A stretch of DNA of 64,000 nt. It comes from Ignavibacteria bacterium. Its GTDB lineage: Bacteria; Bacteroidota; Ignavibacteria; Tepidaquicellales; OLB5. The DNA lies in assembly GCA_017303675.1 (NCBI GenBank), contig JAFLBX010000001.1:1313970-1377969 (forward strand), given 5' to 3'. The translations under genes and the position numbers were made by a program. The notes beneath the pieces were generated by a model. That model was not told where the DNA came from. It saw only the letters and a program-made list of their open reading frames with translations, and searched no databases. Below, in pieces: positions 16,360-25,039 of the stretch (the stretch's first letter is position 1; each line of letters begins with the position of its first letter).

Positions 16360-16974
16360 TTATATTGCATATTTGACGAGCACAAAGCCGCCAATCAGCA
16401 AGGCTGTAAAAACAAGTGCCAGAATATTGAAGTATTTATCGATGAAATTCCTTATTTTTTCGCCGAACTTCCATATCAGAAATGCAACAAGGAAAAACCT
16501 GGCGCCGCGGCTGACAATTGAAGCTATAATAAACATGGGGATATTAATATTAAATATTCCCGATGTAATAGTAAAAAGCTTGTACGGAATAGGTGTAAAT
16601 CCGGCAGTAAAGATGATCCAGAAATCCCACTTTTTATACTGAGTTTCAATTTCAGCGAATGCCTGCTGTGTAAAGCCCGGTATATGATCAAAGAAAAAAT
16701 TAGCAATCCATGTAAACTGTCCCGCTGAATTATACCAGAGGTAATGACCAATTGCGTATCCGCCAAGAGCACCGAGAACTGAAGCAATTGTGCAATACAA
16801 AGCGAATTTAAATGAAAGCTTTCTGCTGCCCAGGCAAAGCGCTATTAATAGCGCATCAGGGGGGATAGGGAAAAATGATGATTCAATGAAAGAAAGTATA
16901 AATAACGCGGTTACTCCATACGGTGTTTCAGCCCAATGCAGAACCCAGTCATACAGTTTTCTAAGTGGTTTCAA
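16360..16974 (-). CDS. YqaA-family membrane protein (VTT/DedA superfamily)
   Basis: 204-aa inner-membrane protein with about five hydrophobic segments. The N-terminal LRKLYDWVLHWAETPYG and ESSFFPIPPDALLIAL are hallmarks of the YqaA branch of the DedA/VTT superfamily, as is GFTPIPYKLFTITSG. DedA-superfamily proteins are linked to lipid scrambling or carrier recycling; the precise role of YqaA is unknown. The start is TTG at 16974, the only start after the upstream stop. It is divergent from a DedA gene 112 bp away. Confidence 0.88.
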   Translation of the reverse strand: MKPLRKLYDWVLHWAETPYGVTALFILSFIESSFFPIPPDALLIALCLGSRKLSFKFALYCTIASVLGALGGYAIGHYLWYNSAGQFTWIANFFFDHIPGFTQQAFAEIETQYKKWDFWIIFTAGFTPIPYKLFTITSGIFNINIPMFIIASIVSRGARFFLVAFLIWKFGEKIRNFIDKYFNILALVFTALLIGGFVLVKYAI

Positions 16975-17086
16975 ATATTATTTGATTGTTTAAATTGAAA
17001 AGTAATTTTCAGATTACAATAATATAAAATTAATTCATAATATGTAAGTTATCTATCATTGCGGGTTCTTAATAAAATAGGTAATT

Positions 17087-17755
17087 TTGCTACTTCATTT
17101 GGAATTAATTAAAGAAATACTACATCAGATATACGATGTTAAATCGCTGGTAGTTTGGGCGGGTTACGTTGGGATGGCAATAATAATATTTGCTGAAACA
17201 GGCCTTCTGGCGGGCTTTTTCCTGCCGGGTGATTCACTGCTTGTTACTGCCGGTCTTTTTGCTGCCACACCGGATCCTGTAACAGGCCAGCCGCTGCTGA
17301 ATATCTGGTATTTAAACCTCATTTTAATACCCTGCGCTATAATTGGTGATGCAACCGGGTACTGGATCGGTTCAAAAACGGGTCCAAGGCTTTTCAAGAA
17401 GGAAAAATCGTTCTTTTTCCGAAAGGATTACCTGATAAAAACTCAGGAATTTTATGAAAAACACGGTGGAATCACAATAATTATTGCCCGTTTTATGCCG
17501 ATAATCAGGACATTTGCGCCAACTGTTGCAGGTATTGCTCAAATGCAGTATATAAAATTTGCGCAATATAATGTGATCGGAGGCTTTACATGGGTTTTAA
17601 GTATGACTCTTCTGGGGTATTACCTAGGAAGGCTTATACCCGGCATTGAAAATCACATAGATAAAGTTATTATTATTATAGTATTTCTTTCAATTTCTCC
17701 GGGTATATATAAGTACATAAAACATTATATCCGGAAAAGAAGATCTGCAGCTTAG
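17087..17755 (+). CDS. DedA-family membrane protein
   Basis: 222-aa polytopic protein with the two DedA re-entrant motifs: AETGLLAGFFLPGDSLLVTAG (residues about 36-56) and ARFMPIIRTFAPTVAG (134-149). It is likely a polyprenyl-phosphate or phospholipid transporter as known for DedA/UptA proteins. The frame opens with TTG at 17087, but that codon is part of a TAATTTTG sequence (17082-17089) that looks like a -7 promoter element. If so the true start would be the TTG at 17099 (MELIKEILHQ) on a very short leader. The C-terminus is basic (KHYIRKRRSAA), cytoplasmic by the positive-inside rule. Confidence 0.88.
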   Translation: MLLHLELIKEILHQIYDVKSLVVWAGYVGMAIIIFAETGLLAGFFLPGDSLLVTAGLFAATPDPVTGQPLLNIWYLNLILIPCAIIGDATGYWIGSKTGPRLFKKEKSFFFRKDYLIKTQEFYEKHGGITIIIARFMPIIRTFAPTVAGIAQMQYIKFAQYNVIGGFTWVLSMTLLGYYLGRLIPGIENHIDKVIIIIVFLSISPGIYKYIKHYIRKRRSAA

Positions 17756-17876
17756 CTGCAATAATTGGTTTCAGCTTAAATGAATACCCTTTTGTAAAAA
17801 ACATCACAAAAATTTATATTGATAAAACCCTTTAAAACAGGTAAATTTAAAGAATTATTTCAAAAAATTTCACATT

Positions 17877-19553
17877 ATGCCTACATTTTTTCTTGACGGA
17901 AAAGAACTTGAATACTCTCAGGGTCAAACTATAATAGAAGCTGCCAAGGCAGCAGGAATAGAAATACCTCATTTTTGCTGGCACCCATCATTAAGCGTGG
18001 CGGGCAACTGCCGTGTTTGCCTGGTGGAAGTTGAAAAAGCGCCAAAGGGTATGATAGCATGCGCTACACATTGTACTGAAGGAATGGTGGTTCATACAAA
18101 CTCACCAAAGGCAATTCATATGCGCAATGCTGTAATGGAATTCCTGCTTATAAACCATCCGCTTGATTGCCCAATTTGCGATGAAGCAGGTGAGTGCAAG
18201 CTCCAGGATTATGCATACAAATACAGCATAGGCAAATCAAGGTTTGATGAAGAGAAAAATCATAAAGATAAACGCGTTGAGCTGGGTCCGCATGTTATGT
18301 TTGACCAGGAACGATGCATAAGCTGCTCGAGATGTATAAGATACTGCGAAGAAGTAGTAGGCGATCCGCAGCTTACATTTGTGAACCGCGGTGAAAAAGT
18401 TACAATTGAAACTTTCCCTGGCAAACAGCTTGATAACCCGTATTCAATGAACGTTATAGAACTTTGTCCGGTTGGCGCATTGACCTCACGTGATTTCCGT
18501 TTCCGCGCAAGGGTTTGGGATATGAGCCATACAGATAGTGTTTGCTCAGGCTGCGCAAGGGGCTGCAATGATGAGATATGGGTAAGGGATAATGTAATTA
18601 AAAGATTAACACCCAGGGAAAATATGGATGTGAACCAGTACTGGATGTGCGACTACGGCAGGCTTAATACATATAAGTTCGTAAATGATGAAGCAACAAG
18701 GGTGAACTCACCAATGATGCGTGAAGAGGATGTTTCGCAGGAATCAGGCGGACTTAAGGAATGTGACTGGGATGACGCGATTGCAAGGGTAATTTCTGAA
18801 ATTAAGAATTACAAAGCAGAAGAGCTGGCATTCATTGCATCGCCGTACTCAACACTTGAAGATAACTTTGTGCTTCAGAGATTTGCAAAAGAAATTGCAG
18901 GCTGCGATAATATTGCATATATACCTCACATAGAAGGAGAAGATGATAAGCTTCTATTAAGGGCAGATAAAACCCCGAATGCGGCAGGATTAAAGCTGCT
19001 GGGTATAAATCCAATTGATATGAAGTTCATTGATAAGATACTTAACAGGCAGTTCAAGATGGTATATATTTTGAATGACAGCCTTGGCAGGCTTGAAAGA
19101 ACTGACGATATCGCAAAGGCAATTGAAATTGCCGTGCTGCATATAAGCAATTTTTACGAGCAGAGCCATAAGGCTACAGTGGTTCTGCCTGCATCAACAT
19201 ACGCTGAAATTAACGGAACATTCGTTAATTTCCAGAACAGGGTTCAGCGCATAAGGCCCGCTGTTGCAACACTTGAGCAGGAAAGGCTTCCGGGTGAATT
19301 TGCGGTAAGCAGGCTAGATAAGTTCGGCTCTCACAATGACAGGTGGACAAAAGGTACAAGGTTCAACGCAAGACCGGCATGGAAGGTAATTTCTCAGATG
19401 GCAAAAGTGCTTGGCAGTGATTTTGGATACGATAACACAGAAGAAGTATTTGATGATATTGCTGCAAAAGTACCTGCTTTAAACGGTATGAGCTATGAGG
19501 TTATAGGTAAGCTTGGCGCAGTTGTTGGGCAGACCGAAGAAGTTGCAGCTTAG
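17877..19553 (+). CDS. nuoG: NADH-quinone oxidoreductase subunit G
   Basis: Iron-sulfur subunit of respiratory complex I. N-terminal [2Fe-2S] ferredoxin domain (Cys34, Cys45, Cys48 and Cys62 or Cys66), HxxxCxxCxxxxxC cluster (His94, Cys98, Cys101, Cys107), a [4Fe-4S] set (Cys147, Cys150, Cys153, Cys197), and the additional molybdopterin-type CxxCxxxC...C cluster (Cys223, Cys226, Cys230, Cys258). The C-terminal molybdopterin-like domain is present but short (558 aa in total) and should not bind the cofactor. No other nuo gene is adjacent: DedA precedes it and argS follows after a terminator. The ATG is at 17877. Confidence 0.9.
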   Translation: MPTFFLDGKELEYSQGQTIIEAAKAAGIEIPHFCWHPSLSVAGNCRVCLVEVEKAPKGMIACATHCTEGMVVHTNSPKAIHMRNAVMEFLLINHPLDCPICDEAGECKLQDYAYKYSIGKSRFDEEKNHKDKRVELGPHVMFDQERCISCSRCIRYCEEVVGDPQLTFVNRGEKVTIETFPGKQLDNPYSMNVIELCPVGALTSRDFRFRARVWDMSHTDSVCSGCARGCNDEIWVRDNVIKRLTPRENMDVNQYWMCDYGRLNTYKFVNDEATRVNSPMMREEDVSQESGGLKECDWDDAIARVISEIKNYKAEELAFIASPYSTLEDNFVLQRFAKEIAGCDNIAYIPHIEGEDDKLLLRADKTPNAAGLKLLGINPIDMKFIDKILNRQFKMVYILNDSLGRLERTDDIAKAIEIAVLHISNFYEQSHKATVVLPASTYAEINGTFVNFQNRVQRIRPAVATLEQERLPGEFAVSRLDKFGSHNDRWTKGTRFNARPAWKVISQMAKVLGSDFGYDNTEEVFDDIAAKVPALNGMSYEVIGKLGAVVGQTEEVAA

Positions 19554-19590
19554 TTTACAGGCAGGAATAGAGGCTTAGAGAGTTAACATA

Positions 19591-19620
19591 GAAGGGTTCA
19601 TTATGAACCCTTCTTGATTT
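19591..19620 (+). terminator. Intrinsic terminator of nuoG
   Basis: GAAGGGTTCA (19591-19600) and TGAACCCTTC (19604-19613) with a 3-nt loop, then TTGATTT. Confidence 0.75.
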
Positions 19621-19707
19621 AAAAAGTGTGCAGAACCCCCATTTGTGTCTTTGGGTTATTTTGAGTTTCGGTTAATCTTCGATTGTAAAAATACTCAATA
19701 CTATCGT

Positions 19708-19728
19708 CCCCCCTTTGGCAAAGGGGGG
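19708..19728. repeat. Dispersed palindrome (CCCCCCTTT-GGC-AAAGGGGGG)
   Basis: Perfect 9-bp inverted repeat with 3-nt loop in the nuoG-argS gap. A shorter relative of it occurs at 38902-38921 upstream of a cargo gene. Nothing else is visible in this 265-bp gap besides the nuoG terminator. Confidence 0.7.
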
Positions 19729-19818
19729 ATTAAATTTCTGAATGATATGGGTACAATGTTTAATCTAATTGCTATAAACAAGAATGAATAGTGATGGGGG
19801 TTTTTCAAAGGAAAAAAA

Positions 19819-21471
19819 ATGGATATAAAACAATACGTATCGGATAAGTTTAAAAATGCGCTCTGCTCACTTGGGGTTGATGGTGCATCCGTTATTCTTG
19901 AAAGGCCTAAAGATGCTGCCCATGGTGATATTTCATGCAATGCGGCAATGATGTATGCCAAAAAGCTCGGCAAAAATCCGAAGGATTTTGCGCTGTCAAT
20001 AATTGAAGAGCTTGCCCTGCCGGATGAGTATATAACAAAAGCATCAGTTGCAGGTCCCGGATTTATAAATCTTTTTATTGCAGATAAATTTTACGCAGCA
20101 AAGCTTGCAGAAATAAATGAGCTAAAAGGTAATTTTGGCAGGTTAAATGAAAATGCAGGTAAAACCGCAGATATTGAATGGGTGAGCGCGAATCCCACCG
20201 GTGAGCTGCATACCGGCCACGGCAGGCAGACTGCACTTGGTAAAGCTATAGCTAATCTGCTTGAGTGGACAGGGTATAAAGTAACACGCGAATATTACTA
20301 TAATAATGCCGGTAAGCAGATGGATAATCTTGCGAGATCTGTATATGCCCGTTACAGGCAGATATATGAGCCGGAATATGAATTCCCTGAAGACGGTTAC
20401 GCAGGTGATTACGTAAAAGAAATTGCCGCAATACTTGATAAGGAACACGGGGACACACTTATAGATTCAGATGATAAAATTTTCCGCGAAGCCGGCGAGA
20501 ACTGGTGTTTTAAATCAATCAGACAAACACTGCATAATTTTAGCATCACTCATGATATATTCTTCAATGAAAGCTCTTTATATGAATCAGGTAAGATCAC
20601 CGAAACGCTTGAAGAATTCAAAAAGCGCGGCTTATCATACGAAAAGGACGGGGCTGTTTGGCTGAAAACAAGTGAGCTACTGAAGAATAAAAAAGATGCC
20701 GCCGATAAAGTGATCGTTAAAGCTACCGGTGAGCCAACGTACAGGCTGCCTGATATGGCATACCATATTGATAAATTAAAACGCGGGTATGACCTTATAA
20801 TTGATATTTTCGGTGCAGATCACGGTGATACTTATAAGGAAGTATTGGCCGGAATTGAAGGCCTTGGATATGATACATCAAAAATTAAGGTGATAATTCA
20901 CCAGATGGTTACCTTTGTGCAGGACGGCAAACCTGTAAAAATGAGCAAACGCGCTGATAATGTGTATACCCTCAATGACCTGATCGAAGATATTGGTGTT
21001 GATGTTACGCAATTCTTTTTTGTGATGAGAAGCGCTAATACACATTTGGAATTTGATATTGCACTTGCTCGCGAGCAGTCTGATAAAAACCCGGTTTTCT
21101 ACCTGCAGTACGCGCATGCAAGGATTTGCAGCATCTTAAGGAACGCTGCTGAAGTATTCCCCGAATACAGCTCTAAAGGTAATATAAATTACAGTTTGCT
21201 TGATTCCCCAGAGGCATTAAGCCTGATGAAGATACTCAGCGCTTTTCCGGAAACAGTAGCATCAGCCGCAGCGACATTTGAGCCGCATAAAGTAATTACA
21301 TACCTGAACGAAGTTGCGGAGAATTATCACAGGTTCTACCATAACAACCGCGTAATTGATGCCGAAGCAAAGGAGCTTTCATATGCAAGGTTAAAGCTTT
21401 GCGAAGCTGCGCGGATTGTGCTGAAAAACGGGTTTGATATAATCGGGATCTCTGCGCCGGAGAGAATGTGA
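19819..21471 (+). CDS. argS: Arginyl-tRNA synthetase
   Basis: Class I aminoacyl-tRNA synthetase charging tRNA-Arg. The HIGH motif appears as HTGH (131-134, in ANPTGELHTGHGR) and the KMSKS loop as KMSKR (374-378). The N-terminal Add1 domain and C-terminal DALR anticodon-binding domain (YLNEVAENYHRFYHNNRV) are complete. 550 aa is normal. ATG at 19819, 14 bp after a GGG-rich stretch but without a clear Shine-Dalgarno. Confidence 0.96.
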   Translation: MDIKQYVSDKFKNALCSLGVDGASVILERPKDAAHGDISCNAAMMYAKKLGKNPKDFALSIIEELALPDEYITKASVAGPGFINLFIADKFYAAKLAEINELKGNFGRLNENAGKTADIEWVSANPTGELHTGHGRQTALGKAIANLLEWTGYKVTREYYYNNAGKQMDNLARSVYARYRQIYEPEYEFPEDGYAGDYVKEIAAILDKEHGDTLIDSDDKIFREAGENWCFKSIRQTLHNFSITHDIFFNESSLYESGKITETLEEFKKRGLSYEKDGAVWLKTSELLKNKKDAADKVIVKATGEPTYRLPDMAYHIDKLKRGYDLIIDIFGADHGDTYKEVLAGIEGLGYDTSKIKVIIHQMVTFVQDGKPVKMSKRADNVYTLNDLIEDIGVDVTQFFFVMRSANTHLEFDIALAREQSDKNPVFYLQYAHARICSILRNAAEVFPEYSSKGNINYSLLDSPEALSLMKILSAFPETVASAAATFEPHKVITYLNEVAENYHRFYHNNRVIDAEAKELSYARLKLCEAARIVLKNGFDIIGISAPERM

Positions 21472-21582
21472 TCGCAGATTAAGCGGATTCATCAGAGTTA
21501 ATATTTTGCAGATTAACAAATTTAAAAGAATGTCTTAATTTTTTAATTACATTTTCTATAAAAACCCCTTATTTTTGTAATT

Positions 21583-22419
21583 ATGAAAACAAAAATATCC
21601 TTTCTCCTAATGCTCTTCTTACTTATTATAAGTTCAAGTTTATTTTCTCAGGAGAATAAACTGACTCTAAAATTAAGTTTTGAAAAAACCGTTTATAATT
21701 ATTCAGAACTTATTGTAGCAAGAGTTAAATATATCAATAATGATACAATACCTTATAAATTAATATATAATTGTTCCCTTGAAGATGATATTTCAAATAA
21801 GTTAATTTTTAAAGATGATCATGGGGTGCCAAATAGAGTGCAAGGACTTATTATTGATTGTATCGGAAATCCTATATTAATTAAACCAGGCAGCACATAT
21901 GAATCTTACGGAGCTCCGATATTTTCGGACAAATATTTAGGATATTCAACTTATTTCGAACCCGGAACATATTCTGTTTATATGAAAGGGTCAGATACAG
22001 TGAAATTAAGAATAGGGTATGATGAAAATGATGACATCTATAATCGTTGCAAGGAATATTCAGCAATTAAAGATAAATATGAAAGATTCTTAAAATGGAG
22101 AGAATTTTTATATGACAGCAGAAATAAATCATATTTAAATCTTGCATATTATGAATTAACATCACTGAATAAATATTATGAAGGTGATTATAAACTTATG
22201 AATAAAGACATGTCATATTTATTTGGAGTTAATCCGAATGCATGGTATACCGATGTACATCTTTTCCACTTTTCTTTTTTTCTTAGAGATTATCTAAAAG
22301 AAGAAAAATTGATGATTCAGTTCCTCGAAAAATTAGCAAAGAAAAATCCTGGTACAAGGGTTAGCTATATTGCAAACAAAATATTGAAGTACAAAAGAAT
22401 TCCTGATTTTTCATATTGA
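21583..22419 (+). CDS. Secreted protein of unknown function
   Basis: 278 aa with a signal peptide (1-22, ending SSSLFSQ). The first 130 residues look like a small beta-sandwich (KLTLKLSFEKTVYNYSELIVARVKYINND, PGTYSVYMKG); the rest is helical (YERFLKWREFLYD, LMIQFLEKLAKKNPGTRVSYIANKIL). I do not recognise the family and there is no sorting domain. A TATTTTTG element at 21570-21577 leaves only about 5 bp to the ATG, suggesting a very short 5' leader. The gene is visibly more AT-rich than argS next to it. It has its own terminator. Confidence 0.7.
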   Translation: MKTKISFLLMLFLLIISSSLFSQENKLTLKLSFEKTVYNYSELIVARVKYINNDTIPYKLIYNCSLEDDISNKLIFKDDHGVPNRVQGLIIDCIGNPILIKPGSTYESYGAPIFSDKYLGYSTYFEPGTYSVYMKGSDTVKLRIGYDENDDIYNRCKEYSAIKDKYERFLKWREFLYDSRNKSYLNLAYYELTSLNKYYEGDYKLMNKDMSYLFGVNPNAWYTDVHLFHFSFFLRDYLKEEKLMIQFLEKLAKKNPGTRVSYIANKILKYKRIPDFSY

Positions 22420-22448
22420 TTATCATTCATTTTTTTCTTCAAAAGACA

Positions 22449-22471
22449 AAGGCAGCCTTTTAGGCTGCCTT
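22449..22471. terminator. Intrinsic terminator between convergent genes
   Basis: AAGGCAGCC (22449-22457) and GGCTGCCTT (22463-22471) with a TTTTA loop. The T-tail on the + strand is interrupted (ATGTTTTG). Confidence 0.65.
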
Positions 22472-22563
22472 ATGTTTTGGGGTAATATTGAAGAGAACGA
22501 TTGATGCTGTATTTTTGGTTTTAGAGGTTATGTTGAAATGTCTGAAACGGGGGTTTGTAAATT

Positions 22564-22992
22564 TTAAGCTGATTCATCGCTGAACCACTGGGTATCCATT
22601 GCTGCAACCGGGTGGATGTTCACAGTTTTTACTTTTTTATCTGATTTATTGCTGAACTCATGCCATTTACCGGCAGGTACCACCATAATATTGCCTTCTT
22701 TGACAATGTATGTTGTGCCTTCAACAATTGCTTCCATTTCACCTTCAAGCACTATGAAGGTTTCTTCATACGGATGGCGGTGTTTTTTTGGACCGATGCC
22801 CGGTGAAAAATCACAAAGGAAAAATGATACGTTTGAATTATTCTCAAACCCGTTGAATATCGCAACTTCTTTGCCGTATGGCATGATACTTTTTATTTCA
22901 ACAAAGGTTACATCTTTGTTATTGATATAAGGAAAACCTGATTTTGCTTCCCTGTATGAATATTTTAAAACTTCAGTTAATTGGTTATTCAT
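22564..22992 (-). CDS. Cupin-domain protein
   Basis: Small beta-barrel cupin of 142 aa. Motif 1 is seen as KKHRHPYEETFIVLEGEME (metal ligands His, His, Glu) and motif 2 as VPAGKWHEF. Single-domain cupins of this kind are metal-dependent but their substrate cannot be predicted. I chose the ATG at 22992 (MNNQLTEVLK); the reading frame extends 13 more codons to a TTG at 23031, giving a Lys-rich leader that is not needed for the fold. It is on the same strand as the barrel protein upstream, 76 bp away. Confidence 0.82.
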   Translation of the reverse strand: MNNQLTEVLKYSYREAKSGFPYINNKDVTFVEIKSIMPYGKEVAIFNGFENNSNVSFFLCDFSPGIGPKKHRHPYEETFIVLEGEMEAIVEGTTYIVKEGNIMVVPAGKWHEFSNKSDKKVKTVNIHPVAAMDTQWFSDESA

Positions 22993-23068
22993 TTTTTTAA
23001 TTTTTATTTTTTTGCGTTGTTGGTGGTGCATTGCTTGTGTTTAAGTTCACCAGCAACATATTTATAGT

Positions 23069-23629
23069 TTAGAAATTAATTGTTGCGCCTGCTTTTATTG
23101 GCAGGTAATTAGCAGTGCCTTCCCCAAAGATAATATTAAAGCTTGTTTCACCAAAAAGTGAGAGTCTGGGTGATACTTTGAAAGCAGCACCGCCGCCAAT
23201 TTTCATACCGAAATTGGTTTCGCTCGAGCCGCGATAGTAAGTTACTCCCTGGTATTTCATATCGCTTACGCTGTTCAGGTAAAGACCCATACCAACTAAG
23301 CCGTATGGCTTAATATCTGCATCCTTATCAAACATACCGACCATTACATCACCCATGATTGAAGTTGATTTGAGGCTGTAGCCTGAATAGTCTCCTGATT
23401 CTTTATACGGAAAAGTATTATACTGCAGGTCTACCCTTGCGGCTACATTTTTATGAAATACATATCCTGCATTGCCGTGAACATTGAATCCAACGCCCCA
23501 TGCAACTGAAATATCACCTACGGGAATTGAAATAACTCCGCCAAGTGAAGCGAAAGATTTCTGGTAGGTTTGTGAATATGTTGTTACGCCGATAAATATT
23601 AGTGCTGCTAAAAATAAAAGCATTTTCAT
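23069..23629 (-). CDS. Outer-membrane beta-barrel protein
   Basis: 186 aa: a signal peptide (1-19, ending GVTTYSQ) and then alternating amphipathic strands with turns rich in Gly/Asp/Asn (NAGYVFHKNVAARVDLQYN, YGLVGMGLYLN, NFGMKIGGGAAFKVS). It ends in an aromatic residue (ATINF) as barrels recognised by BamA do. It fits the small 8-stranded OmpA/OmpX-like barrels (outer membrane protein beta-barrel domain). No ligand can be inferred. Confidence 0.8.
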   Translation of the reverse strand: MKMLLFLAALIFIGVTTYSQTYQKSFASLGGVISIPVGDISVAWGVGFNVHGNAGYVFHKNVAARVDLQYNTFPYKESGDYSGYSLKSTSIMGDVMVGMFDKDADIKPYGLVGMGLYLNSVSDMKYQGVTYYRGSSETNFGMKIGGGAAFKVSPRLSLFGETSFNIIFGEGTANYLPIKAGATINF

Positions 23630-23767
23630 TTTTTGGTTCCTTTTAAAATAGTTAGTTTGTTAATTGTTCATTAATCTGATTTCAATGTTGTAATATTGCT
23701 GTGAAAAAGCAGCAGGAAAAAACGAAATTCGCCATAAATTAACAGGTGAAAGGGGATTTTTGTAATA

Positions 23768-23801
23768 AAAAAAGCTGAAAATAATTGAATTTTCAGCTTT
23801 T
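23768..23801 (-). terminator. Terminator after the protease gene
   Basis: AAAAGCTGAAAA (23770-23781) and TTTTCAGCTTTT (23790-23801), T-rich on the - strand, 48 bp beyond the end of the protease reading frame. Confidence 0.75.
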
Positions 23802-23848
23802 TGAAGTTTTAAGCCCTCTTTAAATTAAAAGGCGGAGATGTAAAAATT

Positions 23849-25039
23849 TTATTTTACCAGTACAAGTTTTTTAACTGAAGTGAAGCTCAATTCATTACCC
23901 GTTACCATTATGCGGTATATGTATATACCGCTTGCAATATTTGTACCGTCAAATGTTGCTGTGTAGTAGCCTGCATCCATTTTGGAATTTATCAAAGTGC
24001 TGACAAGTCTTCCGGTCAGGTCATATACAGAAATATTAACTGAAGCGTCAACCGGCAGCTGGTAATCAATTTTAGAAACAGGGTTTGAAGGATTGGGGTA
24101 GTTCTGTGATAGATCAAAATTAACGGGTCTGCCGATATCAACAGGGTAAGCTGCGTTAAAAATTTCGTAATTACCGTTCAGGTCAATTTGTTTTAAGCGG
24201 TAATTGAACTTTCCATTTCCGGGTTTAATATCTGTAAAAGTATAGAATTTCTGTTCGCCGGTTGTACCGCTTCCTTCAATAAATCCGGCTTTAACCCATG
24301 TGGAAAGATTCCCGTTCTTATCAATTGACTGGCGGTGTATTTCAAAGCCGGCATTATTTATTTCACCCATAGTGCTCCATTCAAGCTTCACATCTTTTTT
24401 CTGCACGAAAAGTTCGAACGAAGCAAGGCTGACAGGAAGCGCGTAATCTGTAATAAGCGTTACGCTTAAGTTTGGTTTTGAGGGATCGTTGGTAGTTAAG
24501 ACCATATTTCCGTTAGGCGCATCAAGCTGCGGCGTATTACCGCTTTTTGACATACCTATGGCATTGGTTGCCCTTACTGTAAATAAGCCGCTATCACCGG
24601 GTGCTATTGCACCGGGAAGTGAAGTGAGCAATTGAAAATCAGCCGCATATGAGCCTGTATAATTAACCGCGCTTACGCTTAAGTTTGCTGTTCCTGAATT
24701 TTTAATATAAAAATCTTTATCAACAAAAGAGCTTTGTGGAATAACACCGAAATCAATTGTTGTATCAGCGGAGCTGTTAACCCTGGCAGCAGAGCTGGTT
24801 GTGCCTAAAGTTCTTACGAATGTAATTCTGATGCTGTCATAAGTTGGCGCATCGCCTGATGCGACATCATAATTTAAAAATCTCCAGTTACCTGAAGCAG
24901 ATGTACCGTTATAACCGCGCATAGTGATTTCAGGGTAAAATGTACCGTTGGTATACGGTGGTGATACCTGGTACCAGAATTGCGATGCAGAGTCGCTGAC
25001 ATATGCACCGGTGATATTATCTGATGTAGAACCGTTTTT
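23849..25039 (-). pseudogene. C-terminal part of the subtilisin-like protease, behind an in-frame amber codon
   Basis: This stretch continues the reading frame of the protease at 25040-27265. Only one TAG (25042-25040) separates them, and 39 codons of clear coding character lie between that TAG and the first ATG at 24922. The content is the second half of a P-like domain (NGSTSDNITGAYVSDSA, SGNWRFLNYD), an ASPM-type Ig-like domain (IDFGVIPQSSFVDKDFYIKN) and a T9SS sorting domain (LSQNYPNPSNP...VKKLVLVK). Without readthrough these are lost, together with the export signal. A late start at 24922 would give a product with no signal peptide. Confidence 0.75.

Noticed and set aside
24923-25039. 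Possible frameshift as the cause of the protease split
   Set aside because: Both parts are in the same frame (distance between TAG and the next ATG is a multiple of three); a single stop codon explains the split.
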